From JAWUWD01 sp034112085 (GTDB lineage: Bacteria; Bacteroidota; Bacteroidia; Cytophagales; Cyclobacteriaceae): a stretch of 57,740 nt of DNA. A program made the translations under genes and the position numbers. Below the pieces are notes generated by a model that saw nothing but the letters and a program-made list of their open reading frames with translations, had not been told where the DNA came from and made no database searches. Position 1 is the stretch's first letter; each line of letters starts with the position of its first letter. The stretch spans positions 1 to 57,740 of the forward strand of contig JAWUWD010000069.1 of the NCBI GenBank assembly GCA_034112085.1. The letters run 5' to 3'. Positions 26,467 through 36,333 of this stretch are shown in pieces.

Positions 26467-27777
26467 ATGAAAGAACTATCCTCAATACCATCTTCAAAAA
26501 TTCAACGAACCTCGAAATTTTTAAAAACTGGGGCCAAAGTGGGTGGCAACTACATCAAACACTACAGCAAAAGAATGTTTGACTCAACAGTATCAAGAGA
26601 TGAGCTGGATGAAGACAATGCTGAAGACATTTATGAATCACTGAGTGAACTCAAGGGAAGTGCTTTGAAGGTAGCGCAGATGTTGAGCATGGACAAAAAT
26701 CTACTTCCAAACGCTTATCAGGATAAGTTTGCTATGGCACAGTATAACGCGCCTCCACTTTCCTATCCACTTATCGTTAAGACGTTTATCAAGTATTTCG
26801 GTAAAACACCTGAACAAATTTATGATACATTTTCAAGAAAAGCAGTCAATGCTGCTTCGATTGGTCAAGTTCATCAGGCGACTTTAGGAGATAAAAAATT
26901 GGCGGTCAAAATACAATACCCTGGAGTGAGTGATAGTATCACTTCGGACTTGAAAATGGTAAAACCAATTGCCTCTGCAATGTTCAAGATCACAGCCGCA
27001 GAAATGGATCAGTATATGGGAGAAGTAGAGTCCAAGCTGGTTGAAGAAACTGACTACTCGTTGGAGCTGGAGCGTTCCATAGAAATCACAGAACTTTGTA
27101 GCCATTTGGAGAACATTACTTTTCCTAAATATCATAGAGATCTTTCCTGTGAAAGAATATTAGTCATGGACTGGATGGAAGGAATGCACCTGAAAGATTG
27201 GATAGCTACCAGCCCTTCTCAAGAAGCTCGAAATAAGCTTGGTCAAGCTTTATGGAATTTTTATGATTATCAGATTTATGAATTGAAGCAGGTTCATGCA
27301 GATCCTCATCCTGGAAATTTCATCATTAGCCCTAAAGGAGAACTCTCGGTAATAGACTTTGGTTGCGTAAAAGTAATACCAAATGATTTCCATGAGTTGT
27401 ACTTCAAGTTGATGAGATCCGATGCACTTGAAGATGGTGAAACGATAGAGACGTTGTTTTACAAACTTGGTTTTCTATATGAAGACGATACTAACAAGGA
27501 AAAAGCATTTTTCAGTAAGATATTTATTGAACTTATAGAGCTATTGGGTAGACCGTTTCAGCATGAGACATTTAACTTTGGAGATGACAGCTACTTCTCT
27601 CAAATCTATGAGGTAGGGGATAAGATTGCAAAGATGAAGGAGTTTAGAAACTCACGGAATATTAGGGGTAATAAGCATGGGCTCTATGTAAACAGAACCT
27701 ACTTTGGTCTTTACAATTTATTGAATGAGCTAAATGCGAATATTGTCACTGGTAAGAAATACTTGATGCCTGCCTAA
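26467..27777 (+). CDS. AarF/UbiB (ABC1/ADCK) family atypical kinase
   Basis: At 436 residues this is an ABC1-type kinase-like protein. It has the alanine-rich loop NAASIGQVHQA, the VKIQYPGV lysine strand, HADPHPGNFII as catalytic loop and VIDFGCVK as the metal-binding DFG. The family's KxGQ motif reads KVAQ at 68-71, a Gly-to-Ala change. UbiB/Coq8 members support isoprenoid quinone synthesis, here presumably menaquinone, but the role of this subgroup is not settled. An upstream in-frame ATG at 26428 would overlap the regulator gene by 35 nt; the ATG at 26467 (MKELSSIPSS) is preferred. Confidence 0.88.
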   Translation: MKELSSIPSSKIQRTSKFLKTGAKVGGNYIKHYSKRMFDSTVSRDELDEDNAEDIYESLSELKGSALKVAQMLSMDKNLLPNAYQDKFAMAQYNAPPLSYPLIVKTFIKYFGKTPEQIYDTFSRKAVNAASIGQVHQATLGDKKLAVKIQYPGVSDSITSDLKMVKPIASAMFKITAAEMDQYMGEVESKLVEETDYSLELERSIEITELCSHLENITFPKYHRDLSCERILVMDWMEGMHLKDWIATSPSQEARNKLGQALWNFYDYQIYELKQVHADPHPGNFIISPKGELSVIDFGCVKVIPNDFHELYFKLMRSDALEDGETIETLFYKLGFLYEDDTNKEKAFFSKIFIELIELLGRPFQHETFNFGDDSYFSQIYEVGDKIAKMKEFRNSRNIRGNKHGLYVNRTYFGLYNLLNELNANIVTGKKYLMPA

Positions 27778-27843
27778 TGTTTCTCTTGAGACATTTCTTT
27801 GGAGAGCTCTATCGATTGTGATAATTATTATTGGAAGACTGTT

Positions 27844-27893
27844 AGCACATTTCTCTTTTACAACTTTGTCAAAGTTATGAAAGAGAAATGCTA
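27844..27893. terminator. Bidirectional hairpin terminator between convergent genes
   Basis: A long inverted repeat lies between the AarF-type gene and the HD-domain gene. The outer arms catttctcttt and aaagagaaatg enclose an inner palindrome aactttgtcaaagtt. It abuts the stop codon of the minus-strand gene. T-rich and A-rich flanks suit termination in both directions. Confidence 0.75.
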
Positions 27894-28544
27894 ATTCTCT
27901 CCCTGCCATTCTCTGTAGAATTGTGCTAAAAACTCCTCCATCACATGATGTCGTTTTTCAGCCAACTTCTTACCAGTTTGGGTATGCATTAGATCTTTGA
28001 GCAAAAGTAGTTTTTCATAAAAATGATTGATGGTTGGAGCGGTACTGTTTTTATACTCCTCCTTGGTCAGATCCAGATTAGGAGCAATATTGGGATCATA
28101 GATTGATCGGTTCTTGAATCCTCCATAGTTGAATGTTCGTGCTATACCAATGGCTCCTATAGCATCCAGTCGATCTGCATCTCTGACAACTGCCAACTCT
28201 TCAGAGTGAAAATTCAATCCATGGTTTCCCCCTTTAAAAGAAATGTTTTCAACAATTTTAATCACGTGCTTAATTACTTCAGAGTCTATTGATAGGCTCT
28301 TCATAAATTCAAATGCCTTTCTCGGTCCTACTGATTCATCACCATTATGAAATTTTGAATCAGCGATATCATGTAGTAAGGCCCCTAGCTCTACGACTAT
28401 CTGATTAACGTTTTCCTCTTTGGAAATCGTAGCTGAAGTCTTCCAAACCCTGTAGATATGCCACCAGTCATGTCCTCCTTCAGCTCCTTTGAGTTCTGAC
28501 TTTACAAAATCTACTGTTTTAGAAATAATCTCTGAATCTTCCAT
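27891..28544 (-). CDS. HD-domain phosphohydrolase
   Basis: A 217-residue all-helical HD protein. It has H...HD...D signatures in GHDWWHIYRVW (~19-29), LGALLHDIADSKFHNGD (~51-67) and VVRDADRLDAIGAIGIART (~120-138). This arrangement matches the small YedJ/PF01966 group of metal-dependent phosphohydrolases of unclear physiological substrate. It lies 4 nt downstream of the HTTM gene on the same strand, so the two are likely cotranscribed. Confidence 0.88.
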   Translation of the reverse strand: MEDSEIISKTVDFVKSELKGAEGGHDWWHIYRVWKTSATISKEENVNQIVVELGALLHDIADSKFHNGDESVGPRKAFEFMKSLSIDSEVIKHVIKIVENISFKGGNHGLNFHSEELAVVRDADRLDAIGAIGIARTFNYGGFKNRSIYDPNIAPNLDLTKEEYKNSTAPTINHFYEKLLLLKDLMHTQTGKKLAEKRHHVMEEFLAQFYREWQGEN

Positions 28545-28548
28545 AAAC

Positions 28549-29868
28549 TTAGTGCGGGTATGGCATCAGCCAATTCGAATTTGAAAACCGTCCCCATTCG
28601 ACCGCTGCTAAATTTACTTTAGGATTGTAAAGTGGTGCGTATCCATTTCCATTAAGGTTGGCCTTGCCTATTGCATATACTTCAATTTCACTAATTCCTT
28701 CCTTCTTGTAATGTGCCTTCATCCATTGAACAAATTGCCAGCACATATCTGGCTTGGTAGCCAAATCACCCGCTTGGCCATAAGAAGTGAATTCACTTGG
28801 CTTAACATCCCATGTCTCTTTGGTTTTCGTATTTACAACTTTGAAAATCACATCTCCATACTTGATCCGCAACATCATATGCCATGCTAACCTATGACCC
28901 TCTTCTGTCCAATGTACACTCCCCTTATAGGCCAAGTGTCGCAGTGGTAATGATATTTGGATACTAAACCATATAATCAATCCTGCTATTACCCAATGAC
29001 TTGACTGGTAGCTGTTTGTAGAAACTGCTATGAGTTTCTTTCTAAAGAAAATTTTGGAAACAACTTCAGGTGCGAAGAAGAATAGTCCAAAGGCAATGCC
29101 CATGTACGGAAATATACCTACTTGAAATACAGCAGAATTGAAAATATGAAAAAATATGGTAGCCACGAAAGCAACTTTTCTAGTCTTTTTCCAAATCAAA
29201 GCTGGAGCAATCAGGGTATCAAATACTATCCCTGAGTAGGAAATAAAGTACTGAAACCAACCCTTTGCTAACAAGGGGCCAATAAGAAAATATTTCGTCT
29301 TCGACCCAAACCACATCGTAATAGGTTTCGATTCGATCCAGTCTGGATACATTTTAGCAATACCTCCAAAAAAGTAAATCAATGATACTTGAGCTGTAAA
29401 AGTCCACAAGCACCATTGTGGACAAGTTGTAGACTTTATTTCTGGTCTTCTGAGAACATCGATAGATCGATAAGTATTTGCAGGAACAACCGCCATCAGC
29501 ATACTCAATAACATCAAAAGGTAATAATGATTGTTGTAGTGGACTTTTTGTGCTAGATAAACTGCACTCCACATAATCAGGAAGGTGATTACACTAACTC
29601 TATAGAACAACCCAATCATTACCAATACACCTACTACCCCCATCACAAAGAAATAGTAATACATCCATTCTCCATGTAGAATGGATAACCATTCGAAACC
29701 TATAAAAGAAAAATTGAATGATGTTTCAATAAAAACTTTGCTCACCCAGCCCGTCATAATTGCTCCCCAAGATTCAGCAACAAGCAAGAAACCAAAGATC
29801 ATTCTAAAGATGATCAGTGGGCTGTTATCCACGGGACGAAATAGGCTATCTGTCTTAAACAAATTCAA
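28549..29868 (-). CDS. HTTM-domain membrane protein (vitamin K-dependent carboxylase-like)
   Basis: A 439-residue protein. The N-terminal ~290 residues contain several hydrophobic helices with FRMIFGFLLVAESWG and YFFGGIAKMYPDWIESKPI, the horizontally transferred transmembrane (HTTM) pattern of vitamin K-dependent gamma-carboxylases. The C-terminal ~150 residues form a soluble region with HRLAWHMMLRIKYGD. Bacterial homologues are common in marine Bacteroidota and have no established substrate. It sits in a minus-strand trio with an outer-membrane barrel upstream (5 nt) and an HD phosphohydrolase downstream (4 nt). Confidence 0.85.
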   Translation of the reverse strand: MNLFKTDSLFRPVDNSPLIIFRMIFGFLLVAESWGAIMTGWVSKVFIETSFNFSFIGFEWLSILHGEWMYYYFFVMGVVGVLVMIGLFYRVSVITFLIMWSAVYLAQKVHYNNHYYLLMLLSMLMAVVPANTYRSIDVLRRPEIKSTTCPQWCLWTFTAQVSLIYFFGGIAKMYPDWIESKPITMWFGSKTKYFLIGPLLAKGWFQYFISYSGIVFDTLIAPALIWKKTRKVAFVATIFFHIFNSAVFQVGIFPYMGIAFGLFFFAPEVVSKIFFRKKLIAVSTNSYQSSHWVIAGLIIWFSIQISLPLRHLAYKGSVHWTEEGHRLAWHMMLRIKYGDVIFKVVNTKTKETWDVKPSEFTSYGQAGDLATKPDMCWQFVQWMKAHYKKEGISEIEVYAIGKANLNGNGYAPLYNPKVNLAAVEWGRFSNSNWLMPYPH

Positions 29869-29873
29869 GAAAA

Positions 29874-30506
29874 TCAGAATTTGATCCCAAGGTCAAGACT
29901 GAGCATGTCATTTTTTAATATGATTTTTTGATCAACACTCACAGACTCATGAATAGGATTGATTAATCCACGATTGTAACTGACAGCCATAAAAACAGCG
30001 GTATTGGTTCCGACCTTGCGCTCAACTCCAGCACCTAGCACTAAAGCAGTGTCGAAAAATCCAAAGTCTTCTATCACCTCATTGTCTTTATCAATTTTCT
30101 CGCTAATGGCAATCTCAGCGTTAACCCCAAGATTGAAGAATAACTTAGTATCTAGCGTAATTTCATTCGTAAAGAGCTTGACCGTCAAAGGAATTTGTAG
30201 GTACTGGATGTCATATTCTTCAATAAGTACTTCAGAAGCATTTTCTCCTGCATACTGTATCCCAACATGCTTAGTAGTATAGATAGCCCCTGTTGAGAAA
30301 TAATAAGTATCCCCGATAGGTAAATCTGCAATCACACCAAACTTAAATTTCAATTTCGATGCGTCCTGTTTTGCTTGATAAGTTTCGGACTGCGTTTCTA
30401 TCCTATTACTAGATATCGAAGGACTAAATTGCAATCCTATTTTGACCTGAGAATAAGACGATATACTCGCTAATAAAATGACTATGATAAAAATAAACCG
30501 CTTCAT
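29874..30506 (-). CDS. Outer-membrane beta-barrel protein (PorT-like family)
   Basis: A 210-residue protein with a signal peptide ending SSYSQ (~19). An alternating amphipathic strand pattern follows (IGLQFSPSIS, YLQIPLTVKLF, ALVLGAGVERKVG, FMAVSYNRGLINP) and the last residue is an aromatic F, as expected of an outer-membrane barrel of the OMP_b-brl_2/PorT-like type. Such small barrels are abundant in Bacteroidota and the name does not imply a role in the type IX system. It is the first gene of the minus-strand trio and is divergent from gldB with 63 nt between them. Confidence 0.83.
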   Translation of the reverse strand: MKRFIFIIVILLASISSYSQVKIGLQFSPSISSNRIETQSETYQAKQDASKLKFKFGVIADLPIGDTYYFSTGAIYTTKHVGIQYAGENASEVLIEEYDIQYLQIPLTVKLFTNEITLDTKLFFNLGVNAEIAISEKIDKDNEVIEDFGFFDTALVLGAGVERKVGTNTAVFMAVSYNRGLINPIHESVSVDQKIILKNDMLSLDLGIKF

Positions 30507-30569
30507 ATTAATAATTTTAGTTATTTCGTACTGTTAATAAGTTGAACACTAAACAAGTGCCGTACCAAC

Positions 30570-31571
30570 ATGCGAAATTTACTGATTCTATTCATATCTA
30601 CCATTACTTTTTACAGTTGCTCACAAAATAATACCTGTGAGGATCATCCAGATGTTAACACTTCTGAGCTCAAGCTATCTATAGAGTCCTTAGAAGAAGA
30701 GTTTCTATCTATCGAAACAAAGGAAGAACTCGTTGATTTCATGAATAGAGAACGCACTATTGCACAGTATTTTCTTCGGGGAAATGAATACCCTAGTGAC
30801 TCTATCATGATCAATGTGCTGCTCCAGCGACTCAATAACCCGCACATTGACACTCTGAGTCAAGAAGTGCTCAGCACATTTGGTGACAAGAGCTCATTGG
30901 AAGAACAATTCACCAAGGCTTTCAGCTTCATGCAGTATTATTACCCAGATTTCACCCCGCCAAAAATTAAGACCATAGCCACAGGTTTTGACACTGATCT
31001 TTATATCTCCGATTCTCTAATTGTAATTGGTTTAGATTTTTACCTTGGGAAAAAGGCCAAGTTTAGACCGATAAATGTCCCAAATTATATTCTTGAACAT
31101 TATCAAAAAGAATACATTGTGCCATCATGCATCCTGTTGTATGGCATATCGCCAAGATTTAACAACCCTGATTTACAAGATAAAACGATGCTCGCTGAAA
31201 TGATAGATTATGGTAAGGCCTTTTACTTCACTAAAAAAATGATGCCTTGTACTCCTGATAGTTTATTGATCCGGTATAAAGCAGAAGAAATCAAGGACTC
31301 TCGGACTAATGAAGATCTTATCTGGGCGCACTTTTTGGATAACGAACTACTATATAGTTCCGATAAATTCACAAAACAAAAGTATCTGGGAGATCGTCCT
31401 AAAACTTTTGATATTGGAGAAAAGTGCCCCGGAAGAATCGGGACTTGGCTCGGTTGGCAGATCGTCAATCAGTATGTAGACAGACATACTGAGATCACAT
31501 TGCCACAGTTAATGGGTGACAATAATGCTCAAGAGATTTTCATCAAATCAAAATATCGCCCGGGGAAGTAA
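30570..31571 (+). CDS. gldB: Gliding motility lipoprotein GldB
   Basis: A 333-residue lipoprotein. The N terminus has a lipobox with Cys17 (TFYSCSQN). The body carries family features: VIGLDFYLGKKAKFRP, PSCILLYGISPRF, a MLAEMIDYGKAFYF segment and PGRIGTWLGWQIVNQY near the C terminus. GldB is needed for gliding and for a working type IX secretion system in Flavobacterium. No other gld or spr gene is in the window, which is usual because gldB is often unlinked from gldKLMN. Its presence supports assignment to a lineage with type IX secretion. Confidence 0.85.
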   Translation: MRNLLILFISTITFYSCSQNNTCEDHPDVNTSELKLSIESLEEEFLSIETKEELVDFMNRERTIAQYFLRGNEYPSDSIMINVLLQRLNNPHIDTLSQEVLSTFGDKSSLEEQFTKAFSFMQYYYPDFTPPKIKTIATGFDTDLYISDSLIVIGLDFYLGKKAKFRPINVPNYILEHYQKEYIVPSCILLYGISPRFNNPDLQDKTMLAEMIDYGKAFYFTKKMMPCTPDSLLIRYKAEEIKDSRTNEDLIWAHFLDNELLYSSDKFTKQKYLGDRPKTFDIGEKCPGRIGTWLGWQIVNQYVDRHTEITLPQLMGDNNAQEIFIKSKYRPGK

Positions 31572-31698
31572 ATAGTGCATTAATTGACATTTTTGATCAG
31601 GTCACGGACCTAACTATTTCATTCAATTTTAATGATAAACGGTTCTTTCGTGTCCTCCTTTTGATTTAAATTTATTCCTCAATTAATATAAATTGGTC

Positions 31699-34600
31699 AT
31701 GCGAAAAATCAAATTAGGTTTCCTCTTTACACTTCTAAGTTTAATATTGTTTTCAGGATACTCTAGCTGGTCTCAATCCAACCAAAGTGAAATAGCTAAT
31801 GAGTTAGCTAAAGGCCTAAAATTAAGAGGCATTGGCCCATCCGTCATGGGAGGTCGAATTTCTGATATCGCAGTAAATTCAAAAAACAAGAGTATATGGT
31901 ATGTTGCCGTTGGTTCTGGAGGATTATGGAAGACCGTTAATAGCGGTATAACTTGGGTGCCAATATTTGATAATCAACCTTCATATTCGATAGGCACTGT
32001 GACTTTGGATCCTAACAACCCGGAAATAGTTTGGGTAGGAACAGGAGAGAACGTAAGTGGCCGGCATGTCGGATGGGGAGATGGAGTCTATAAGAGCTTA
32101 GATGGAGGAGTTACTTGGGTGCAGATGGGACTGAACAAATCTGAACATATTGGTAAAATTTTAATCGATCCGAGAAATAGCGAAGTCGTTTATGTTGCAG
32201 CCGAAGGACCATTATGGTCTTCAGGTGGAGAACGTGGACTATACAAGACCAAAGACGGTGGTAAATCATGGCAACAAGTATTGAACATTGATGAAAATAC
32301 AGGCGTTACAGATATAGAATTTGATCCATCAAACCCAGATGTAGTTTATGCAGCTGCTTACCAACGTAGAAGAAAAACTTGGGCACTACTCGCTGGAGGA
32401 CCTCAATCCGGAATTCATAAATCAATAGATGCCGGTGCTACATGGCGACAGATAAAGAAAGGGCTACCAGAAGGTGATATAGGGAAAATTGGATTAGCTG
32501 TTACTACAGCTAATCCAGATCTGGTATATGCCACCATTGAATCAAATGGCAAGGATAAAGGGTTTTACGGATCGACAGACAAAGGCGAAAGCTGGGAGAA
32601 ACGTAACAGTTATACCTCCGGAGGAACCGGTCCGCATTACTATCAAGAAATTGAAGTGTCCCCTACAAATCCAAGTCTTATTTATCAGATGGATGTATTT
32701 ATCCACGTAACACGAGATGGTGGTAAAACCTTTGATTATCTCGGGAATGGTAGAGAGAAGCACAGCGATAACCATGCTTTATGGATTGATCCTACTGATG
32801 GAAACCACTTAATAGCTGGCACAGATGGAGGATTATATGAAACTTTTGATGAAGGGGCTAAATGGCGTCATTTTCCTAATTTACCGATTTCACAATTCTA
32901 TAAACTCTCCTTAGATAATTCCGAGCCTTTCTATAATATAGTGGTAGGAGCTCAAGACTTAGGCACATTGATCGGCCAATCCAGAAACATGAATGTAGAA
33001 GGAGTTAGAAATCAGGATTGGTACATTCCGTTAGGTGCGGATGGCTATGATGCCGCTTTTGATCCCGAAGATCCGAATATTGTGTATATGGAAATTCAGC
33101 AGGGATTGTTACATCGGCATAACAGAAAGACGAATGAAGTTCTAAATATACAACCACAAGCTGCACCAAATGATCCCGCGGAAAGATGGAACTGGGATAG
33201 CCCTATTTTGGTGAGTTCGCATGACAGTAAGACATTGTATTTTGGATCACAAAGAGTTTGGAAAAGTACAAATAAAGGTAATTCTTGGACGCCTGTAAGT
33301 GGTGATTTAACGGCCAATAAAAGTCGTTACGCACTCAAAATGATTGATCGAGTTGAAAGCATTGATGCACTTTATGACAATGGAGCAATGTCTAAATATG
33401 CAACACTCACTTCCATCTCAGAATCGCCAGTTACTGCTGGATTACTTTACACTGGCTCGGATGATGGACTGATTCAAGTAAGTGAAGATGATGGACAGAA
33501 TTGGAGAAGAAGTACTTTACCTAAAGTACCAGTGCTATCATTCATCAATGATATTGAAGCCTCGTCTCACAATGCCAATATAGTATTTGCAGTAGCGGAT
33601 GCCCATAAATTAGGTGACTATTCCACTTACTTATTCATGAGTACCGATAAGGGGAAAGCGTGGCGTTCTATAGCTGGAGATCTCCCTACTAACACTATTG
33701 TTTGGGTGATCAAGCAAGATCATAAAGACGAAAATCTACTCTTTATTGGTACTGAGTATGGTATTTACTTTTCAGTGAATAAAGGTGTGAATTGGATAAA
33801 ACTTGGTGCTGGAGTTCCTACCATACCCTTTCGCGACTTGGAACTACATCCAAGAGATAATGATTTAGTCGGAGCTACTTTTGGCAGAGGAGTTTATATT
33901 TTAGATGATTACTCTCCGCTTAGAGAAATTGGCAAAACAATCTCATCCAATACCTTATTCCCAGTGAGAGATACTTGGTGGTATAATCCTAGTGTGCCTA
34001 TGCAGGCAAAAGGAATGCCCTCTCAAGGCTCAACTAGTTTCGCAAGTGAAAACCCTCCATTCGGTGCAGTGTTTACATACTATGTCAAAGACACTCCTAA
34101 GACTGTTAAGTCTATGAGATTAGAGTCTGAAGAAGCATTGAATGAGCAAAAAGTAAATATTCCTTTTCCTGGTTGGGAACGATTATCAGAAGAGGCTACA
34201 GAACAGGAACCCACAGTAATGCTATTAGTAAGAGATGAAAAAGGTGAGTCAATTCGTTGGGTCGAAGGCACTGCACAAAGAGGTGTTCATAGAGTAAGTT
34301 GGGATTTGAGACTCCCTCCGCCTAATGCTATTAACTTAGCAGTTCCTGCTTTTCAACCACCTTGGGCAGGATCACCACAAGGACCTTTAGTTGCACCAGG
34401 GAAATATAATGTAGAGCTTTTTGTATTGAACAATGGGGTGCTGGAATCTCAGGGAGCTCAACAGGATTTTAATGTGAAACCTGTTCATGCCATGGGAGTT
34501 GATTATAATGAGGTAGCTGCATTCCAGAAGAAAACGAGTGAACTATCAAGAAAGACATCTAGTGCAGGGCAACAATTAAGAGAAGGTAGTGAAAAACTAC

Positions 34601-34962
34601 GATACATAAAAGTTGCTTTGATCAAAACTCCTAGTGCTACTCCTGAGATATTTGAACAATTAATTGCCCTCAATACATCCTTATTCAATCTTCAAACTAA
34701 ACTAATGGGTGACCGTGTTCGTCAAAGTAAAGATGTATCTACTTCACCATCGATTATGGGTAGAGTAGGAAGTGTGATTTATGGTCATTGGAATACGACT
34801 GAACTACCTACGGAGACTCAAAAGCAAAATATTGAGTTAGCGCAGAGTGAATTTGATCAATACCTTCAGATGGCTTCAGCTTTTTTTAATGAGTTAGTCG
34901 CATATGAAGCTGCTATTGAAAGAGCCGGAGCGCCATACACCCCTGGAAGGAAGATGAATTAA
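31699..34962 (+). CDS. Large VPS10/sortilin-like BNR-repeat exported protein
   Basis: A 1087-residue protein with a signal peptide (~1-27, ending SSWSQ) and many beta-propeller blades with BNR/Asp-box motifs such as SVNKGVNW, STDKGESW, SKDGGKSW-like KTKDGGKSWQQ and TFDEGAKW. It starts LKLRGIGPSVMGGRISDIAV and ends GAPYTPGRKMN, both characteristic of the glycosyl-hydrolase-labelled VPS10-domain family of Bacteroidota. No catalytic residues of sialidases can be assigned, so enzymatic activity is doubtful. A TTG two codons upstream is in frame, but the ATG at 31699 gives the better signal peptide. No type IX sorting domain is obvious. Confidence 0.88.
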   Translation: MRKIKLGFLFTLLSLILFSGYSSWSQSNQSEIANELAKGLKLRGIGPSVMGGRISDIAVNSKNKSIWYVAVGSGGLWKTVNSGITWVPIFDNQPSYSIGTVTLDPNNPEIVWVGTGENVSGRHVGWGDGVYKSLDGGVTWVQMGLNKSEHIGKILIDPRNSEVVYVAAEGPLWSSGGERGLYKTKDGGKSWQQVLNIDENTGVTDIEFDPSNPDVVYAAAYQRRRKTWALLAGGPQSGIHKSIDAGATWRQIKKGLPEGDIGKIGLAVTTANPDLVYATIESNGKDKGFYGSTDKGESWEKRNSYTSGGTGPHYYQEIEVSPTNPSLIYQMDVFIHVTRDGGKTFDYLGNGREKHSDNHALWIDPTDGNHLIAGTDGGLYETFDEGAKWRHFPNLPISQFYKLSLDNSEPFYNIVVGAQDLGTLIGQSRNMNVEGVRNQDWYIPLGADGYDAAFDPEDPNIVYMEIQQGLLHRHNRKTNEVLNIQPQAAPNDPAERWNWDSPILVSSHDSKTLYFGSQRVWKSTNKGNSWTPVSGDLTANKSRYALKMIDRVESIDALYDNGAMSKYATLTSISESPVTAGLLYTGSDDGLIQVSEDDGQNWRRSTLPKVPVLSFINDIEASSHNANIVFAVADAHKLGDYSTYLFMSTDKGKAWRSIAGDLPTNTIVWVIKQDHKDENLLFIGTEYGIYFSVNKGVNWIKLGAGVPTIPFRDLELHPRDNDLVGATFGRGVYILDDYSPLREIGKTISSNTLFPVRDTWWYNPSVPMQAKGMPSQGSTSFASENPPFGAVFTYYVKDTPKTVKSMRLESEEALNEQKVNIPFPGWERLSEEATEQEPTVMLLVRDEKGESIRWVEGTAQRGVHRVSWDLRLPPPNAINLAVPAFQPPWAGSPQGPLVAPGKYNVELFVLNNGVLESQGAQQDFNVKPVHAMGVDYNEVAAFQKKTSELSRKTSSAGQQLREGSEKLRYIKVALIKTPSATPEIFEQLIALNTSLFNLQTKLMGDRVRQSKDVSTSPSIMGRVGSVIYGHWNTTELPTETQKQNIELAQSEFDQYLQMASAFFNELVAYEAAIERAGAPYTPGRKMN

Positions 34963-34993
34963 TCCTTTTCTTCGAAACAGTAGCCAAGTGATA

Positions 34994-35024
34994 CTCTTTG
35001 ATATTTCTATTCGATATCAAAGAG
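34994..35024. terminator. Bidirectional hairpin terminator
   Basis: Perfect 11-bp arms CTCTTTGATAT (34994-35004) and ATATCAAAGAG (35014-35024) with a 9-nt loop lie between the convergent BNR and GT4 genes. The right arm covers the last codons of the GT4 gene, whose stop falls in the loop. Confidence 0.75.
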
Positions 35025-36182
35025 CTTCATCCACTCTTCGATCAGACCATTCCTTGAATAATGTTTTTCAGCGACTTGGCGTGCGTTATTTTTAGACTTC
35101 AATAGTAATTCTTCGGACTTCAGGTAAGGAGCTAATTGTTCAGAAAATGTATTAGCCTCTTCAGAATTATATGAAAATCCACACTCATGCTTTTCAATTA
35201 TATCCTTTGTCCAACCCCCAAAATTGGTGATAATTAACTTGCCAGCAGCCAATCCATCAAAGAACTTGTTTGGACTTCCTGATGAAAGAATTGGCACATT
35301 GGCAAATGACACATACACTGCGTCAGTGATATTCAATAACTCTTTAACACCTGCTCTATCTAGATAATTAATAAATCGAATATTGGACAAGCCTGCTTTA
35401 TCGACCAAATTTTTCATTCGAGATAACTCGCGCCCTGATGATGCTACCAAAAATTGAACTTGCGGAAATACTAAATTACTCGCTTCGGCTGCATCCACCA
35501 AATACTCCAGATGATTGGCTCGACCAGCAGTCCCTATATAGGCAATCACAAATTTTCCAGCTACATCGAATTTATCAAGTGATGTTCTAGATTTATCAGA
35601 CGGATAATAAAAGTCACAATCTGACATATTTGGGATCATAATCACTTTATCAGCTGGCTGTGTATTGAGTACATAACGTTCAATATCAGGTGACATGGCA
35701 ACGATATTTCGCGACTTACAATAAATGTATTTCTCAAACCAATACAAGAGATTCTTCAGAAAAATATTCTTAATATACCCTAACTGAATAGGTGCCTCGG
35801 GCCACAAATCACCAATTTCAAAAATATAAGGTGTTCTTCTCAACACCCTGAGCGTCAGCGCAATAATACCTACTGAAAGTGGTGTAGAGATAGCGTAATT
35901 AATATTTCCCTTAGGTAGTAGACAGGCCTTGTTTATGGCTAGTATTACAAATTTTACAAATGCCCAAATTCTGGAGATGGCTCCAAGTTTGTTGTCATAA
36001 TACACAGGCAAGTAGTGAACAGTAATTCCTTCTATGTGCTTTGTGATTGTTTTGTCATTGTGAGCCGTGATGATTTCCACATCATGACCCTTAGCTAGAA
36101 GTCCTTTAGCCAAGTAATAGGATCGAATGCCTCCACCCTCTTCAGGAGTTCTAAAATATTGATGAATTATGATTACCCGCAT
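35007..36182 (-). CDS. GT4 family glycosyltransferase (WbuB-like)
   Basis: A 391-residue GT-B enzyme that begins MRVIIIHQYFRTPEEGG, as WbuB-type fucosamine/hexosamine transferases do. It has EIGDLWPEAPIQLGY in the acceptor half and GSPNKFFDGLAAGKLIITN in the donor-binding half. The E-x7-E motif common in GT4 is replaced by a K/D-containing form in this subgroup. An ATG five codons upstream exists, but MRVIIIHQYF fits the family. It is remote from the polysaccharide block at 9-18 kb and may serve the same or another glycan. Confidence 0.9.
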   Translation of the reverse strand: MRVIIIHQYFRTPEEGGGIRSYYLAKGLLAKGHDVEIITAHNDKTITKHIEGITVHYLPVYYDNKLGAISRIWAFVKFVILAINKACLLPKGNINYAISTPLSVGIIALTLRVLRRTPYIFEIGDLWPEAPIQLGYIKNIFLKNLLYWFEKYIYCKSRNIVAMSPDIERYVLNTQPADKVIMIPNMSDCDFYYPSDKSRTSLDKFDVAGKFVIAYIGTAGRANHLEYLVDAAEASNLVFPQVQFLVASSGRELSRMKNLVDKAGLSNIRFINYLDRAGVKELLNITDAVYVSFANVPILSSGSPNKFFDGLAAGKLIITNFGGWTKDIIEKHECGFSYNSEEANTFSEQLAPYLKSEELLLKSKNNARQVAEKHYSRNGLIEEWMKLFDIE

Positions 36183-36333
36183 GACAAAACCCTCCAAATG
36201 ATAATTATGAGGATGCGGTAAAAATACAGGAATTTAGAAAAGTATGGCCTAACAAACTGGTAATTTTTGATACATACCTCTTACCCCACATCTCGTGGGT
36301 GTAAAAGCAATATCAATTAAGGCCAACTTTCTC

